The notes beneath the pieces are model-generated. The model did not search any database, had not been told where the DNA came from, and saw only the letters and a program-made list of their open reading frames with translations. A DNA stretch of 64,000 nucleotides from a virus: positions 1-64,000 of IMG/VR virus record IMGVR_UViG_3300041964_000072; one strand, written 5' to 3'. Shown here in pieces: positions 44,447 through 53,068 of this stretch (within the stretch, counting starts at the first letter, position 1; every line of letters begins with the position of its first letter). The translations under genes and the position numbers were made by a program.

Positions 44447-44908
44447 TTAAACCGTGACGCTACCGTTACCTACCCAGCTTTCGGAACCCTTGATTCGCTC
44501 TTTCACATCATCAATGGATTCAAAGGGCTTCTCTTTCCGCAAAGAGATAATTTTGGGGATATGCTTTTCATCAATCCCCTCGATGGTTTTCAATGTCGCC
44601 TCATCTGCTGTGTTGAGGTTGATTGCCTTTTCCTGGAGCGCTGAAGGAATGAGGTGCTGAGTTTGTTCCTGTGGCGCTACGGGGGTCAACGGCATAGTGG
44701 TGGGATCTTTTGGCAGAGCATCCACTTGATCCGGTGAGCGGACATAAAAGCGGTTTTCCCGAATTTCTTCAGGAAGGGCTTCTTTGGCATAGTCCCCAGG
44801 CAAGTATTGATTTCCGGTTTTTGGCTGCACGTAATGTTTGATTAAAACAACCGTTTCCGGAGTGGGTTCTGTTTTCTTTTCTGTGGTTGGCTGTGCTTGT
44901 TCAGGCAT
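44447..44908 (-). CDS. Helix-hairpin-helix protein next to the capsid gene
   Basis: A Pro/Glu/Thr-rich N-terminal 90 residues is followed by a ComEA-like helix-hairpin-helix unit at about 95-140 (INLNTADEATLKTIEGIDE, then KPFESIDDVKER). HhH units bind DNA backbones without sequence preference. It is the first gene after the major capsid protein. A head-DNA contact role, or a head-neck role as in some capsid operons, is possible. Confidence 0.65.
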   Translation of the reverse strand: MPEQAQPTTEKKTEPTPETVVLIKHYVQPKTGNQYLPGDYAKEALPEEIRENRFYVRSPDQVDALPKDPTTMPLTPVAPQEQTQHLIPSALQEKAINLNTADEATLKTIEGIDEKHIPKIISLRKEKPFESIDDVKERIKGSESWVGNGSVTV

Positions 44909-44974
44909 AATGGATTTGATTATTAAAAGGTTTCTACTCTTATTTTAATTGATCAAAAATTATGGAAATCCCTA

Positions 44975-45013
44975 CTATTTAGGGGTCACAGGAATACTGC
45001 AACCCCTAAATAG
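44975..45013 (-). terminator. Perfect 12-bp hairpin downstream of the capsid gene
   Basis: CTATTTAGGGGT (44975-44986) and ACCCCTAAATAG (45002-45013) form a 12-bp stem with a 15-base loop just after the capsid stop. There is no immediate T tract, so it is better read as an mRNA-stabilising, processing or attenuating element than as a strict terminator. Confidence 0.5.
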
Positions 45014-45031
45014 TTTAGTTCTAAAAAAGAT

Positions 45032-46195
45032 TTAATTAACGGTCTGAGCGTAGAGTAGCTTGGGATTCAAGAACACGGGAAGAAAAGTCATAACTGTCAA
45101 CGTCTCATCGAGTGGCGGTTGCTTTTGCTTCTCATGAGTGAGGACGTATACGCCTGTTTTTGGCATAGGCATACTGCCGTCACCAACAATAGTAGATGAG
45201 CTTTCCATAGTTACACCAATAGCTCGAATACCCGATTCTTTCTTGATAAATACAAACGTATTGTCGTTAAGGAATCTGGCATTGATGATGTTTTTGTTCT
45301 CATCTTCCAGGTTGTAGCGGTCATCCACAATCTTGATATTAGGAATTCCTCTTGCTTCAAGAATGGAATTCAACATATCAACGGATACCGTTCCTACGGA
45401 CGATCCACGCACAGAAGTCGCTGCATCTTTGGTGGATTTTTGTTGCATCAAATGGTTGTGAAGTTTCCGGGACATAACAATATAGTCCGGAGGAAAACCG
45501 TTTGTGTCTATATAATTGTCGATGGCATTGTAGAGTACTTGGATACCATTTGCATGTTCATAATCCGACCAGCGATTGAGGGTGCCGTCAGCATTTCCTT
45601 TAGCAATTAATGCTCCTGGAAAATGATTATAAGTTGCTAACGGATTCTTATAATCTAGACGTAGATTCATCTGGGTTCGAGGGTCACGACCTAAATCTAC
45701 CCCACCCGTTTGAAGCACTTGCCAAGTCATGCTGTCAGCCCGATCCATTACTGACATTACAAGCTTTTTAACACTTCCAAAAAGGAACATTGCAAGGTCA
45801 TTATTTGCACCATTGACAACATTTCCGTTTGCATCTCTCTGGTCTTGAACTGTTACACCTTTGAGGTTTGCTAGTTGCATCGCCTCGTACATTTGCCACT
45901 GCAAATTCTCATCATAGAGGCGAGAAACACCGATTTTCGCCATCTCTGCGGTGACTTTTTTGAACTCACCAAATCCGACAGTTGGAATCTCTTGTCCATA
46001 GGCAACAAGACTCGCAACAGGATTTACATCATTAGCAAGTAGTCCTAAAAAGTTACGTGAAGAGTACTCCTTTACTGGAGCAGCATCCCCCAAAACATTA
46101 GAGCGAGTACGCAATTGTACAAGTGTTTCGTCTACAATAGCGTCTGTTTGTTTAGATACGAGTCGATCGTTTAAATATGATGCAATTAATGCCAT
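45032..46195 (-). CDS. Major capsid protein (lambda gpE-like)
   Basis: MALIASYLND at 46195 is preferred over the longer open frame to 46228. The protein (387 residues) has the gpE/PF03864 character: an N-arm with FGEFKKVTAEM, the long spine helix, YEAMQLANLKGV, DRADSMTWQVLQTG, and an E-loop-like stretch around PPDYIVMSRKLHNHL. Bounded by hairpins on both sides, which fits a strongly expressed gene. No N-terminal scaffold domain is fused, so scaffolding must come from another gene. Confidence 0.8.
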   Translation of the reverse strand: MALIASYLNDRLVSKQTDAIVDETLVQLRTRSNVLGDAAPVKEYSSRNFLGLLANDVNPVASLVAYGQEIPTVGFGEFKKVTAEMAKIGVSRLYDENLQWQMYEAMQLANLKGVTVQDQRDANGNVVNGANNDLAMFLFGSVKKLVMSVMDRADSMTWQVLQTGGVDLGRDPRTQMNLRLDYKNPLATYNHFPGALIAKGNADGTLNRWSDYEHANGIQVLYNAIDNYIDTNGFPPDYIVMSRKLHNHLMQQKSTKDAATSVRGSSVGTVSVDMLNSILEARGIPNIKIVDDRYNLEDENKNIINARFLNDNTFVFIKKESGIRAIGVTMESSSTIVGDGSMPMPKTGVYVLTHEKQKQPPLDETLTVMTFLPVFLNPKLLYAQTVN

Positions 46196-46245
46196 GATTG
46201 AATAGCTTTTTGTATGTTTAAAGCGCATTCAAATCACGCTGAGAA

Positions 46246-46277
46246 TAGAGCCTTGGAAGGTTAATTCTTTGGCTCTA
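46246..46277 (-). promoter_or_regulatory. Hairpin in the capsid leader
   Basis: TAGAGCC (46246-46252) and GGCTCTA (46271-46277) form a 7-bp stem in the 116-bp gap upstream of the capsid gene. It resembles the hairpin at 47171-47202. Confidence 0.45.
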
Positions 46278-46311
46278 AACTAGGCTTTCTATCTCTAAAG
46301 AAACTGAAAAA

Positions 46312-47166
46312 TTAGAAGCGGTATTGAACCTGGAGATTTGGTAAATCTTCAAGAATTGATTCATCCCAGTAAGGGAGACTACCTTGATATACAGACCCTT
46401 CCGTACCCAGACCCAAAGAAACAGAGTCACGAGCATTTGTTACATCAAACGATGATTCCAAAAGCCCATATACTCGCTCCACAGGAACGCCAACATTGAA
46501 GCCTACTGGAACTGCTACAGCAGCATTAGCATCAAGGACAATCTCTTCTTTTTCACCGTCTACAAAAAGAACCTTTCCAATTGGAGTTGGATTAGGAACT
46601 GTCGTAGCAGGGATAGTACCAAAAGCACCAGAGGGGGTAATTTGATAGGGAGTGTAGCCGTCTTTGACAATCACATAAAGAATGTTGCCCTCAGCCAAGA
46701 AACGGAAGATACGGCTAAGGTATGGAGAGCTGTTAAAGTACTCAGAAAAAGCAAGAGCCGCTTCTTGAGGGGTGCCGACTCCAGTAGGAGTAAATGTCAC
46801 ACTCCGTCCGTTAACCCTTAAGCCACCTTGACCCGTACCAGTAATAGTAAATTGGGCAAAAGCTTCATGGATCGTAAGCTCATCACCAGCGACAAACACA
46901 TAGGGGTAGCCCACCTTGAAACGGTTTGTCGTAAGGGTTACTGGAGTGGACACTTTTCCACGAGGAAGTAAGCGCTCTACCAACTCCCCAGTAATTGTTT
47001 TGATATGCGCTCCAAACATTCCAGCGGGAACCGCTTTGCTACCATTTTTATCAGCCGAAATAAATTTTCGATCAATAGTGATGCTATTGGGGTGCCGAAT
47101 TCCGTGGCTAAATGCCCAGATAGGTTTTTGGGAGTTATATGAATCGTGAATAGTAAAATGAGGCAT
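46312..47166 (-). CDS. Capsid accessory (decoration or head-stabilising) protein candidate
   Basis: A 284-residue strand-rich protein between the acidic scaffold candidate and the capsid gene. Phage decoration proteins often occupy this place. It has TxTxGTG-type turns around 107-130 and strand-rich modules. No diagnostic motif. Tail tube or spike assignment is less likely given position. Confidence 0.5.
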   Translation of the reverse strand: MPHFTIHDSYNSQKPIWAFSHGIRHPNSITIDRKFISADKNGSKAVPAGMFGAHIKTITGELVERLLPRGKVSTPVTLTTNRFKVGYPYVFVAGDELTIHEAFAQFTITGTGQGGLRVNGRSVTFTPTGVGTPQEAALAFSEYFNSSPYLSRIFRFLAEGNILYVIVKDGYTPYQITPSGAFGTIPATTVPNPTPIGKVLFVDGEKEEIVLDANAAVAVPVGFNVGVPVERVYGLLESSFDVTNARDSVSLGLGTEGSVYQGSLPYWDESILEDLPNLQVQYRF

Positions 47167-47170
47167 AAGT

Positions 47171-47202
47171 TTAGAGCAAAAAAGAAGGAATTAAAGCTCT
47201 AA
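47171..47202 (-). promoter_or_regulatory. Hairpin between head genes
   Basis: TTAGAGC (47171-47177) and GCTCTAA (47196-47202) form a 7-bp stem upstream of the accessory protein gene, very like the hairpin in the capsid leader (TAGAGC core shared). Confidence 0.45.
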
Positions 47203-47236
47203 TTATTGCTTTGCCTATACTTCAATAAAAGGTGGA

Positions 47237-48268
47237 TTAATTAAGGAAACCTTGCTCTTTGTAGAGTTCCATGTTGCGACGGGCTTGCTCCTCAAGGCTG
47301 TCAGAAAACTCAGCCTCTTCATACAGTTCTGGAGATTCATGTGAAAGTTGCCCATTAGGAAAGATTTCACCACGAGAGCCGAGTACCTTTAAAGCGTACT
47401 GGATGCACATTAAATGTGTATCAATGTCCATATCGTTGGACTCAGTAGCGGCTGCAAACAGTCCGATCTTATCTCTATCAAGAGCATCAGGTAAGTCACC
47501 AAATAAAGCATCGAATTCTACAGGAAACATCAACCGTGCTTCAACCATATCTTCGGCATGTTGCACAAGTTCATCAAGCTGATCTTTTACTGCTTGTTGT
47601 ACCTGAAATTCTGCTAGTTGATTCTGTACTTCCATCAACTCGCTACGATATTGAGCGGTTTCGTCGTCTTCAACAAGGACATATTCATCCTCGTCATCGA
47701 ACTCCTCATCACCCATGTCCTCGTCATATTCTGCCTCGAATTCGTCTTCATAATCATCAGAAATCTCGAATAGATCATCGAGATATTCAATTTCATCTTC
47801 TGATTCAGCAAGATCATTACGGGCTTCAAGAGCTAAGGTTTGGAATCCGATATAAGCATCTTCATCCTCTGAAGTAGCTTCAAAGGCAGAAGCTAGTTGA
47901 TCTACCAATTCTGCATCGGGAATAACTTCACCTGTGACCAATGCCAAGATAGCTTCTGGCTCATATCCGGTAATTTCGGATAAGGCGAGGACTCCTTCCT
48001 CACTATCTTCGTATTCCTCTTCAATCAGGCTTCCTAGTGAATGCCCAAAAGCGTTAGTTGCTGTGGCAGTAAATTCGGCAATATTTAGCATAGATTCGTT
48101 AAAATTAATGTCTTCAGGAGGTATTCTTTCGTTTAAATCAGTATGGGCTTGTAGCCGATATTCTTTAGCCGACACTGCATCTAAAATACCCCTTTGCTCA
48201 GCTAAATTGATATTACTTAAAGTTGTGTTGAAAAGTTCTTGATGATATTCTGGAGAGTTGATTTCCAT
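47237..48268 (-). CDS. Acidic scaffold-like protein
   Basis: A 343-residue, extremely acidic protein; about 165-215 is nearly all Asp, Glu and Tyr. The rest is helical with coiled-coil character (about 210-250). It sits between the protease region and the capsid gene, where scaffolds lie, and scaffold proteins are typically acidic and helical. It could instead buffer the basic tag-family proteins. Confidence 0.55.
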   Translation of the reverse strand: MEINSPEYHQELFNTTLSNINLAEQRGILDAVSAKEYRLQAHTDLNERIPPEDINFNESMLNIAEFTATATNAFGHSLGSLIEEEYEDSEEGVLALSEITGYEPEAILALVTGEVIPDAELVDQLASAFEATSEDEDAYIGFQTLALEARNDLAESEDEIEYLDDLFEISDDYEDEFEAEYDEDMGDEEFDDEDEYVLVEDDETAQYRSELMEVQNQLAEFQVQQAVKDQLDELVQHAEDMVEARLMFPVEFDALFGDLPDALDRDKIGLFAAATESNDMDIDTHLMCIQYALKVLGSRGEIFPNGQLSHESPELYEEAEFSDSLEEQARRNMELYKEQGFLN

Positions 48269-48314
48269 GAATTTCCTATTAATTTAATTTTATTATAATG
48301 AAGCGCTATTTGGC

Positions 48315-48692
48315 TTATTTTGTCTTATTTTTTAGTCTTTTTCTAATCTTATTTGCTGCTGTAGCTCCTAATCCTAAGCCCAATCCAGTGATAGCTAACT
48401 TGCTTTGTAGGGGGGTATTTAGGTTTAAAGCGATTCCTTTTTTCAATGCTCTAGACTGTTTTCCAATATTGCCAACTAGTCGATTATTGAACAATTTACT
48501 CTTACTGCTATCAGCAAATTTTTTTGCAGCTCTTGGAGTTTTTGCTGAACTTAGGATTGGGATTGTTGCCCCTATACCTGCTCCGGTTAACCCACCTAAC
48601 ATTAAGTCCGAAGAGGTTTTTACTGAAGCTGGTATATTACTTTTTTTGTTATCAGACTTTCGTATAAGGCGGAACTCGGAGAGTATATGCAT
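48315..48692 (-). CDS. Basic tag-family protein
   Basis: Starts MHILSEFRLIRKSDNKKS (ILSEF then basic). A glycine-rich hydrophobic segment (about 32-48) is followed by a very basic Lys/Arg tail (KIRKRLKNKTK). It lies next to the scaffold-like gene. Confidence 0.6.
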   Translation of the reverse strand: MHILSEFRLIRKSDNKKSNIPASVKTSSDLMLGGLTGAGIGATIPILSSAKTPRAAKKFADSSKSKLFNNRLVGNIGKQSRALKKGIALNLNTPLQSKLAITGLGLGLGATAANKIRKRLKNKTK

Positions 48693-48746
48693 GGGGAAAG
48701 TAGATGTGTTATAGAAAAAATCAAACCTTAACCATATCTTTTGAAA

Positions 48747-49265
48747 TTACTTTTTTTGATACATCTTTGCTTTCTTGGCTGCTTCTCTTTGTGCCCGTTT
48801 TGCTGCGGCTTCAGCCTTCTTCTGTTTATTATTCTTGCTCAATAGGGAAGTAGAAGATTTCTTACTGGACGCTGGTGCTACCACGGCTACCGTTGGCTTA
48901 GCTGATGGTGTAGGTTTAGGGGCACCCATAACCATGTTCCAGCCTTTATTCCCCATTGGAGTATTCATAGGAACAGTTCCACCAGGACTGTTACCGAAAG
49001 TCATGTTCCAACCCTTGTTACCTCCCATAGGGACAGTAATAGGAGTTGGAGGAGCCGCTTTTTTGGCTCTCCGACCTATCTTAGAAAGCGCTCCTAAAAT
49101 AGCACCTCTATTTCTGTAGCCTAATGCACCGACTCCGGCTACTCCTCCTACGACACCAGCAGCAGTTATACCTTTGCGAACAGCACGTTTACGTTTATCT
49201 TTCGATCCTTTGCGCCGAAAAAAGTCTGCGTAGGAATCAGAGTATGAGTAAGTTAAGTCAGCCAT
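48747..49265 (-). CDS. Tag-family protein with GWN repeats
   Basis: ATG at 49265 is preferred to 49295. The start YSYSDSYADFFRRKG gives the ADF tag, then a basic arm and a glycine-zipper segment (about 33-58). Two copies of the G-N-K-G-W-N motif (about 80-91 and 104-114) follow in a Pro-rich stretch, and the C-terminus is Lys/Ala-rich. About residues 49-70 match the 137-aa neighbour closely (YRNRGAILGALSKIGRRAK), so the two are paralogues. Confidence 0.65.
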   Translation of the reverse strand: MADLTYSYSDSYADFFRRKGSKDKRKRAVRKGITAAGVVGGVAGVGALGYRNRGAILGALSKIGRRAKKAAPPTPITVPMGGNKGWNMTFGNSPGGTVPMNTPMGNKGWNMVMGAPKPTPSAKPTVAVVAPASSKKSSTSLLSKNNKQKKAEAAAKRAQREAAKKAKMYQKK

Positions 49266-49336
49266 AATTGCAGTGAATAAATTAATGTATGTCACTACAA
49301 TCTAAGAATTAGTGAAATATGTTTTCTAACTAAGTT

Positions 49337-49750
49337 TTATCGTCCCATCGTGACATTCCAGCCACGATTGCCCATCATGTTATTCATAGATGTAGAAGGT
49401 CTTGCCCCTCCCATTGAAACATTCCATCCTTTAGATCCCATCATTGTATTTGTGGAAGTAGATGGAGGATTTCCACTGGTTCTGTTACTGGGCTTCCCAC
49501 TGATATTAACGTTAGATTTTTTGGAGCCTTTCTTACCTCTTTTCATAGCGTTTCTTGCCTTCCGACCAAGCTTAGAAAGGGCACCAGAAATAGCGCCTCT
49601 ATTTTTATAAGCGGCAACTCCGGCAAGTCCAGCTAATGCACCACCACCAGCGATCCCTACCCCTGTTCGGATATTCCGATTTCTGCGCTGCTTGTCTCTG
49701 GCTCCTTTGGTACGGTAAAAATCTGCGTATGCGTCTGCGTAAGTATACAT
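49337..49750 (-). CDS. Tag-family protein with GWN repeats, paralogue of the neighbour
   Basis: Starts MYTYADAYADFYRTKGARDK. A glycine-zipper (about 29-58), basic core and Ser-rich linker follow, with two M-G-x-K/R-G-W-N copies at about 103-114 and 125-136; the second is the very C-terminus. The zipper block is a clear paralogue of that in the 48747-49265 gene. Confidence 0.65.
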   Translation of the reverse strand: MYTYADAYADFYRTKGARDKQRRNRNIRTGVGIAGGGALAGLAGVAAYKNRGAISGALSKLGRKARNAMKRGKKGSKKSNVNISGKPSNRTSGNPPSTSTNTMMGSKGWNVSMGGARPSTSMNNMMGNRGWNVTMGR

Positions 49751-49815
49751 AAGTGATTGTGTGAATAGGTTGATGAATTAATCTAATGGTTGTTATTTAT
49801 CCAAAGGGAATTGTT

Positions 49816-51414
49816 TTATTCCAAGTTTTTATTTTTCTTAGGTCTACCTCGCTTCTTTTTAGGAGCAGGAGCGGGAGCGGGAGGAGTTCCCATAGTGGTA
49901 TTCCATCCACGACTACCCATTTGCATAGGAGCGGGTGCTGGTGTGGCAACAGCTATTGGCTTGGAAGGTGCCCTAGCTGGAGTAGGTGCTGCTGGGGGTT
50001 TACCCATAGTCATGTTCCATCCCCGATTGCCCATAGCCGTAGGAGCGGGAGGCGCTACTGGAGATTGCCCCATATTTACGTTCCAGCCTTTATTCCCCAT
50101 AGCTGTAGGAGTGGCGGGAGCGAGAGCAGCAGGAGCAGCGGGGTTAGCTCTTATTTTGCGTCCTCTTCCAGATGGAGTGCTTTTCTTGCCTCTCAATAAC
50201 TGTTTTCCTCGTACAAGGTCTTTTCGGAGGGTTCGATTAGCCTGGAATCCACCCCCCTTTACTGCATTCGCACCAGCTCCAAGCGAACCAAGTACCCCTG
50301 TCCCCGACTTCCTTGCACCTTGAAAACCTGTTTTTGCTAGTCCTGCTGATTTTGCGATCGCTTTACCAATCCCGTAGCGACCTCCAAGACCGATCGCAGC
50401 AGCTCCCAGTCCTACACCAGCAGCTACTTTTGCAGCATTGCCTACAACACTACTTTTTTTCCTCCGCTGCCACGGAAACTCATAGAAGTCTGCATAATAC
50501 AGATCTTCGATTTCATCCATTGTGAAAGCGGCTAAGACTTGATCATTTTGAGAGAATCTTCCTTGATATGCCATAGGTGAGGGAGGTTGGTTTATAGGGG
50601 TTTGCATCTGTTGTTGCATTTCCTGCTCATAATCAGCATCTCTTTGCAAGGGAAGGTATTCGGGTAGAGTTTCTTGGAATTCGTTTAGCACTTGTTGGTA
50701 GTAGATTTCTCTGCTTTGTCCTTGCAATTCTTGATCAGAGAGATTAGTAATGTTATCTACTACGTCATATAAAGTGTCTAGTAGTTTATGACCTTCCTCC
50801 CTCATCCCATCAAGCTCAGCAGATTCGGCAAGAGCGTCTGATAAAGTCAGTGCGCTCATAAAGTGGGCTAACTGCTCCTTACGCCTGGAAAATAGAGTTG
50901 CTTGAGATAATGCGCCAATCCCTACCAAAGATAACTCTCTGATAACATTTTGGGCAAAATCTACACCACAAGATACTGTTTTTCCAATACCATTTTTAAG
51001 TTTTTGTATTACGGCAGGGTCTTTGATTTTGGCAGCATTACAGAAGATTCCATAACGTCCGATTAAATTTTTTAATTTAGGCTTTTGAGCGACATCATAT
51101 TCATTGATAATCCTAGCTTCCAATGGTTCATCAATAATGCCGACAGCGCTATCAATATCTTTCTGATGTTCCTTAAAAATACTGATGTCGGATTCTTCAA
51201 GAAATTCATTTGTATTCTCTACTATTTCTTGAATATCATCAGCAGTTACAATCCAAGTCCTACCTTTAGAATCCTTGTGTCCGACATCATCGCTTTCATA
51301 AAAAATAAGACCTGACTGGACAAGTTCTTCAGGACTTTCTTCAACAGTAGTAGCAAATGAGGCGCATTGTAATGGTTGTATTTGGGCTACGGGGACGTGT
51401 CTTCGTTTTGCCAT
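49816..51414 (-). CDS. Mu I-like prohead protease fused to basic DNA-binding-like tail
   Basis: Residues about 35-175 fit the phage I-type protease: GRTWIVTADDIQEIV, a catalytic His in KEHQKDID (H83), and the strand KTVSCGVD...LSLVGIGAL. A helical linker holds the ADFY tag at 308-311. The last 215 residues are basic and Gly/Ala/Pro-rich with three G-W-N motifs (439-449, 461-471, 499-509) and an AT-hook-like RGRPKK near 522-527. Such a tail is not normal for a protease or its scaffold. It suggests that the protease is packaged or that the tail is cleaved off. It may also process neighbours sharing the same motifs. Confidence 0.65.
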   Translation of the reverse strand: MAKRRHVPVAQIQPLQCASFATTVEESPEELVQSGLIFYESDDVGHKDSKGRTWIVTADDIQEIVENTNEFLEESDISIFKEHQKDIDSAVGIIDEPLEARIINEYDVAQKPKLKNLIGRYGIFCNAAKIKDPAVIQKLKNGIGKTVSCGVDFAQNVIRELSLVGIGALSQATLFSRRKEQLAHFMSALTLSDALAESAELDGMREEGHKLLDTLYDVVDNITNLSDQELQGQSREIYYQQVLNEFQETLPEYLPLQRDADYEQEMQQQMQTPINQPPSPMAYQGRFSQNDQVLAAFTMDEIEDLYYADFYEFPWQRRKKSSVVGNAAKVAAGVGLGAAAIGLGGRYGIGKAIAKSAGLAKTGFQGARKSGTGVLGSLGAGANAVKGGGFQANRTLRKDLVRGKQLLRGKKSTPSGRGRKIRANPAAPAALAPATPTAMGNKGWNVNMGQSPVAPPAPTAMGNRGWNMTMGKPPAAPTPARAPSKPIAVATPAPAPMQMGSRGWNTTMGTPPAPAPAPKKKRGRPKKNKNLE

Positions 51415-51420
51415 AAGTGC

Positions 51421-53064
51421 TTAAGGTAATGGCACTCGATAGTTTCCCGTGAAAACATTTGGTTTGCTTCGGTGCTTTTGTTTTTTATATGCAGAAAATA
51501 ATACTAAGCTATCTGATTTCAATTCTATATCTTTTATAAGGTTTATGGGGTACTTACTAAACTGTCCTTTACGCTGTTTTTCTAATAATCTTTGTTCTAG
51601 ACTTTTATTTAATTCTTTAATGTCTTTTCTGAGCTTAGCCTGTTTTTCAGCGATTTCTCTTTGAGATAAGGTGTTGCCTTTTCCTACCTCTTTTTCTATT
51701 GTCGCAATCTGTTTTTTGATAGCCTCTTGAGTAAGTTCGATACTCTCTTTTGCTTGAGGTGTTTTTGCTTTTTGTGCGGCAAGTTCTAGATTACCAAGGG
51801 TTCTATCCCAACGAAAAACATCTTTATTGTTTAGTTGTCCTAATTCTTTTCGCTTCTTGACAATATCTTTGTAAATCTGCATTTTTCTGATCATATTACC
51901 TCTCGATGCATTGATCTGTCGGGTAACATTCTCTCGATAATTCCGAGAACGATCATTGATCAGAGGTATAACCGATGCTTTCTCTTTGGCTGTGATTAGT
52001 TTTGTATGCTTTAGCCGATCATGGATAGGTACATCGGATACATACGATTTCAAACCTCTACCCAAACGTCGATATACACCGACACCATCGGTACGGTAGG
52101 AAGCCTCGGATAATAGTTTGCTGTATTTTCGTTTATCATCTTTGGAGATATTGGTCAAATCCATGATCTCCAGATGCTTGTCAAACCCTTGGTCGTAATT
52201 TACATTACCCTTTTTTTGACTTGTTCTGGGTGGGTTTTGTAATGGGTTTCCGCTAACATCTCGGATAATACGTCCTCTGGAATCCCGATAAATATCTGGA
52301 ACGTTCTCATCTAAGGTTTCAAACAATTGATTTGCCTTGGCTTCTAGTTTTTTGGCTTCTGCTTGAAGGGCTTTTCTTTGTCCATAAGTAATGTTTGGGT
52401 CTTGAAGAATATTCCCAATCTCCCCTGCTCGTTCTTGCAGCTCTGATAGTTCCTTACTCAGAACCTTTGTTTTGCCTTCAGGAGTCCTGGGAGTCCGCTT
52501 GGGGGGAGGAGAGATAACTGGAGAAGAGGGGATCGCCTCAATCGCTGACGTAGGGGCAACCGGAGTAGGAGCAGTGCTGACTTCCGGGATCTCGTTTATT
52601 ACCTTTTGGAGGTTCGGGGTAGGCGTACTTGGCGTACCTTTGTTAACTGTAATAATTCGAGGTTTGCCTCTCCTAGCTTTTGCCGCTGCTGGTGCTACAG
52701 GCACTCTAGGCACAGGAGAAGGTGATGGAGGTAGATTTATGGCAGGAGGAGCTGACGGAGGTAAGTTAATAACAGGAGAAGTTACACGCACATTTACAGC
52801 AGGTGTAGGAAGTGCCTGTAGTATCGCTGCGGTTTCTTTTTTTGATACATTCTGCGATCGCCTCAATACCGAAGCGGCTTGTTTGAAGCCCTTTCTGCTT
52901 CCCAGTAAATATGCTCCGGTTATACCTGTTCCGACAAGTCCAGTAACTCCCGCTCCGAGAAGAAAACCCTTTTTTCTGTCATTAGCTCTACGGGAATGTC
53001 TCCTAACAGTAGAAAATCCTTTTCCAGTGCGACGGAGATAGGACTTTACTTCCTTTTTATTCAT
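51421..53064 (-). CDS. Basic coiled-coil head-associated protein
   Basis: A 547-residue protein that opens with a very basic arm (RRTGKGFSTVRRHSRRANDRKK), then a glycine-zipper segment (about 34-55) and a Pro-rich linker (about 85-180). The rest is long Lys/Glu-rich coiled coil and a basic end. It lies between the gp7-like gene and the protease fusion, 4-6 bp from each. Composition suggests a DNA-binding or internal head protein. No domain recognised. Confidence 0.55.
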   Translation of the reverse strand: MNKKEVKSYLRRTGKGFSTVRRHSRRANDRKKGFLLGAGVTGLVGTGITGAYLLGSRKGFKQAASVLRRSQNVSKKETAAILQALPTPAVNVRVTSPVINLPPSAPPAINLPPSPSPVPRVPVAPAAAKARRGKPRIITVNKGTPSTPTPNLQKVINEIPEVSTAPTPVAPTSAIEAIPSSPVISPPPKRTPRTPEGKTKVLSKELSELQERAGEIGNILQDPNITYGQRKALQAEAKKLEAKANQLFETLDENVPDIYRDSRGRIIRDVSGNPLQNPPRTSQKKGNVNYDQGFDKHLEIMDLTNISKDDKRKYSKLLSEASYRTDGVGVYRRLGRGLKSYVSDVPIHDRLKHTKLITAKEKASVIPLINDRSRNYRENVTRQINASRGNMIRKMQIYKDIVKKRKELGQLNNKDVFRWDRTLGNLELAAQKAKTPQAKESIELTQEAIKKQIATIEKEVGKGNTLSQREIAEKQAKLRKDIKELNKSLEQRLLEKQRKGQFSKYPINLIKDIELKSDSLVLFSAYKKQKHRSKPNVFTGNYRVPLP

Positions 53065-53068
53065 AATT

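Noticed and set aside
49790-50323. Long plus-strand frame rich in Gly, Ala and Val
   Set aside because: Mirror of the Pro/Ala-rich tail of the protease fusion, including its repeats.
52472-53041. 189-aa Gly/Val-rich plus-strand open frame
   Set aside because: It is antisense to the Pro/Lys-rich part of the gene at 51421-53064; repeated Pro codons read backwards give Gly-rich frames. No ribosome site.
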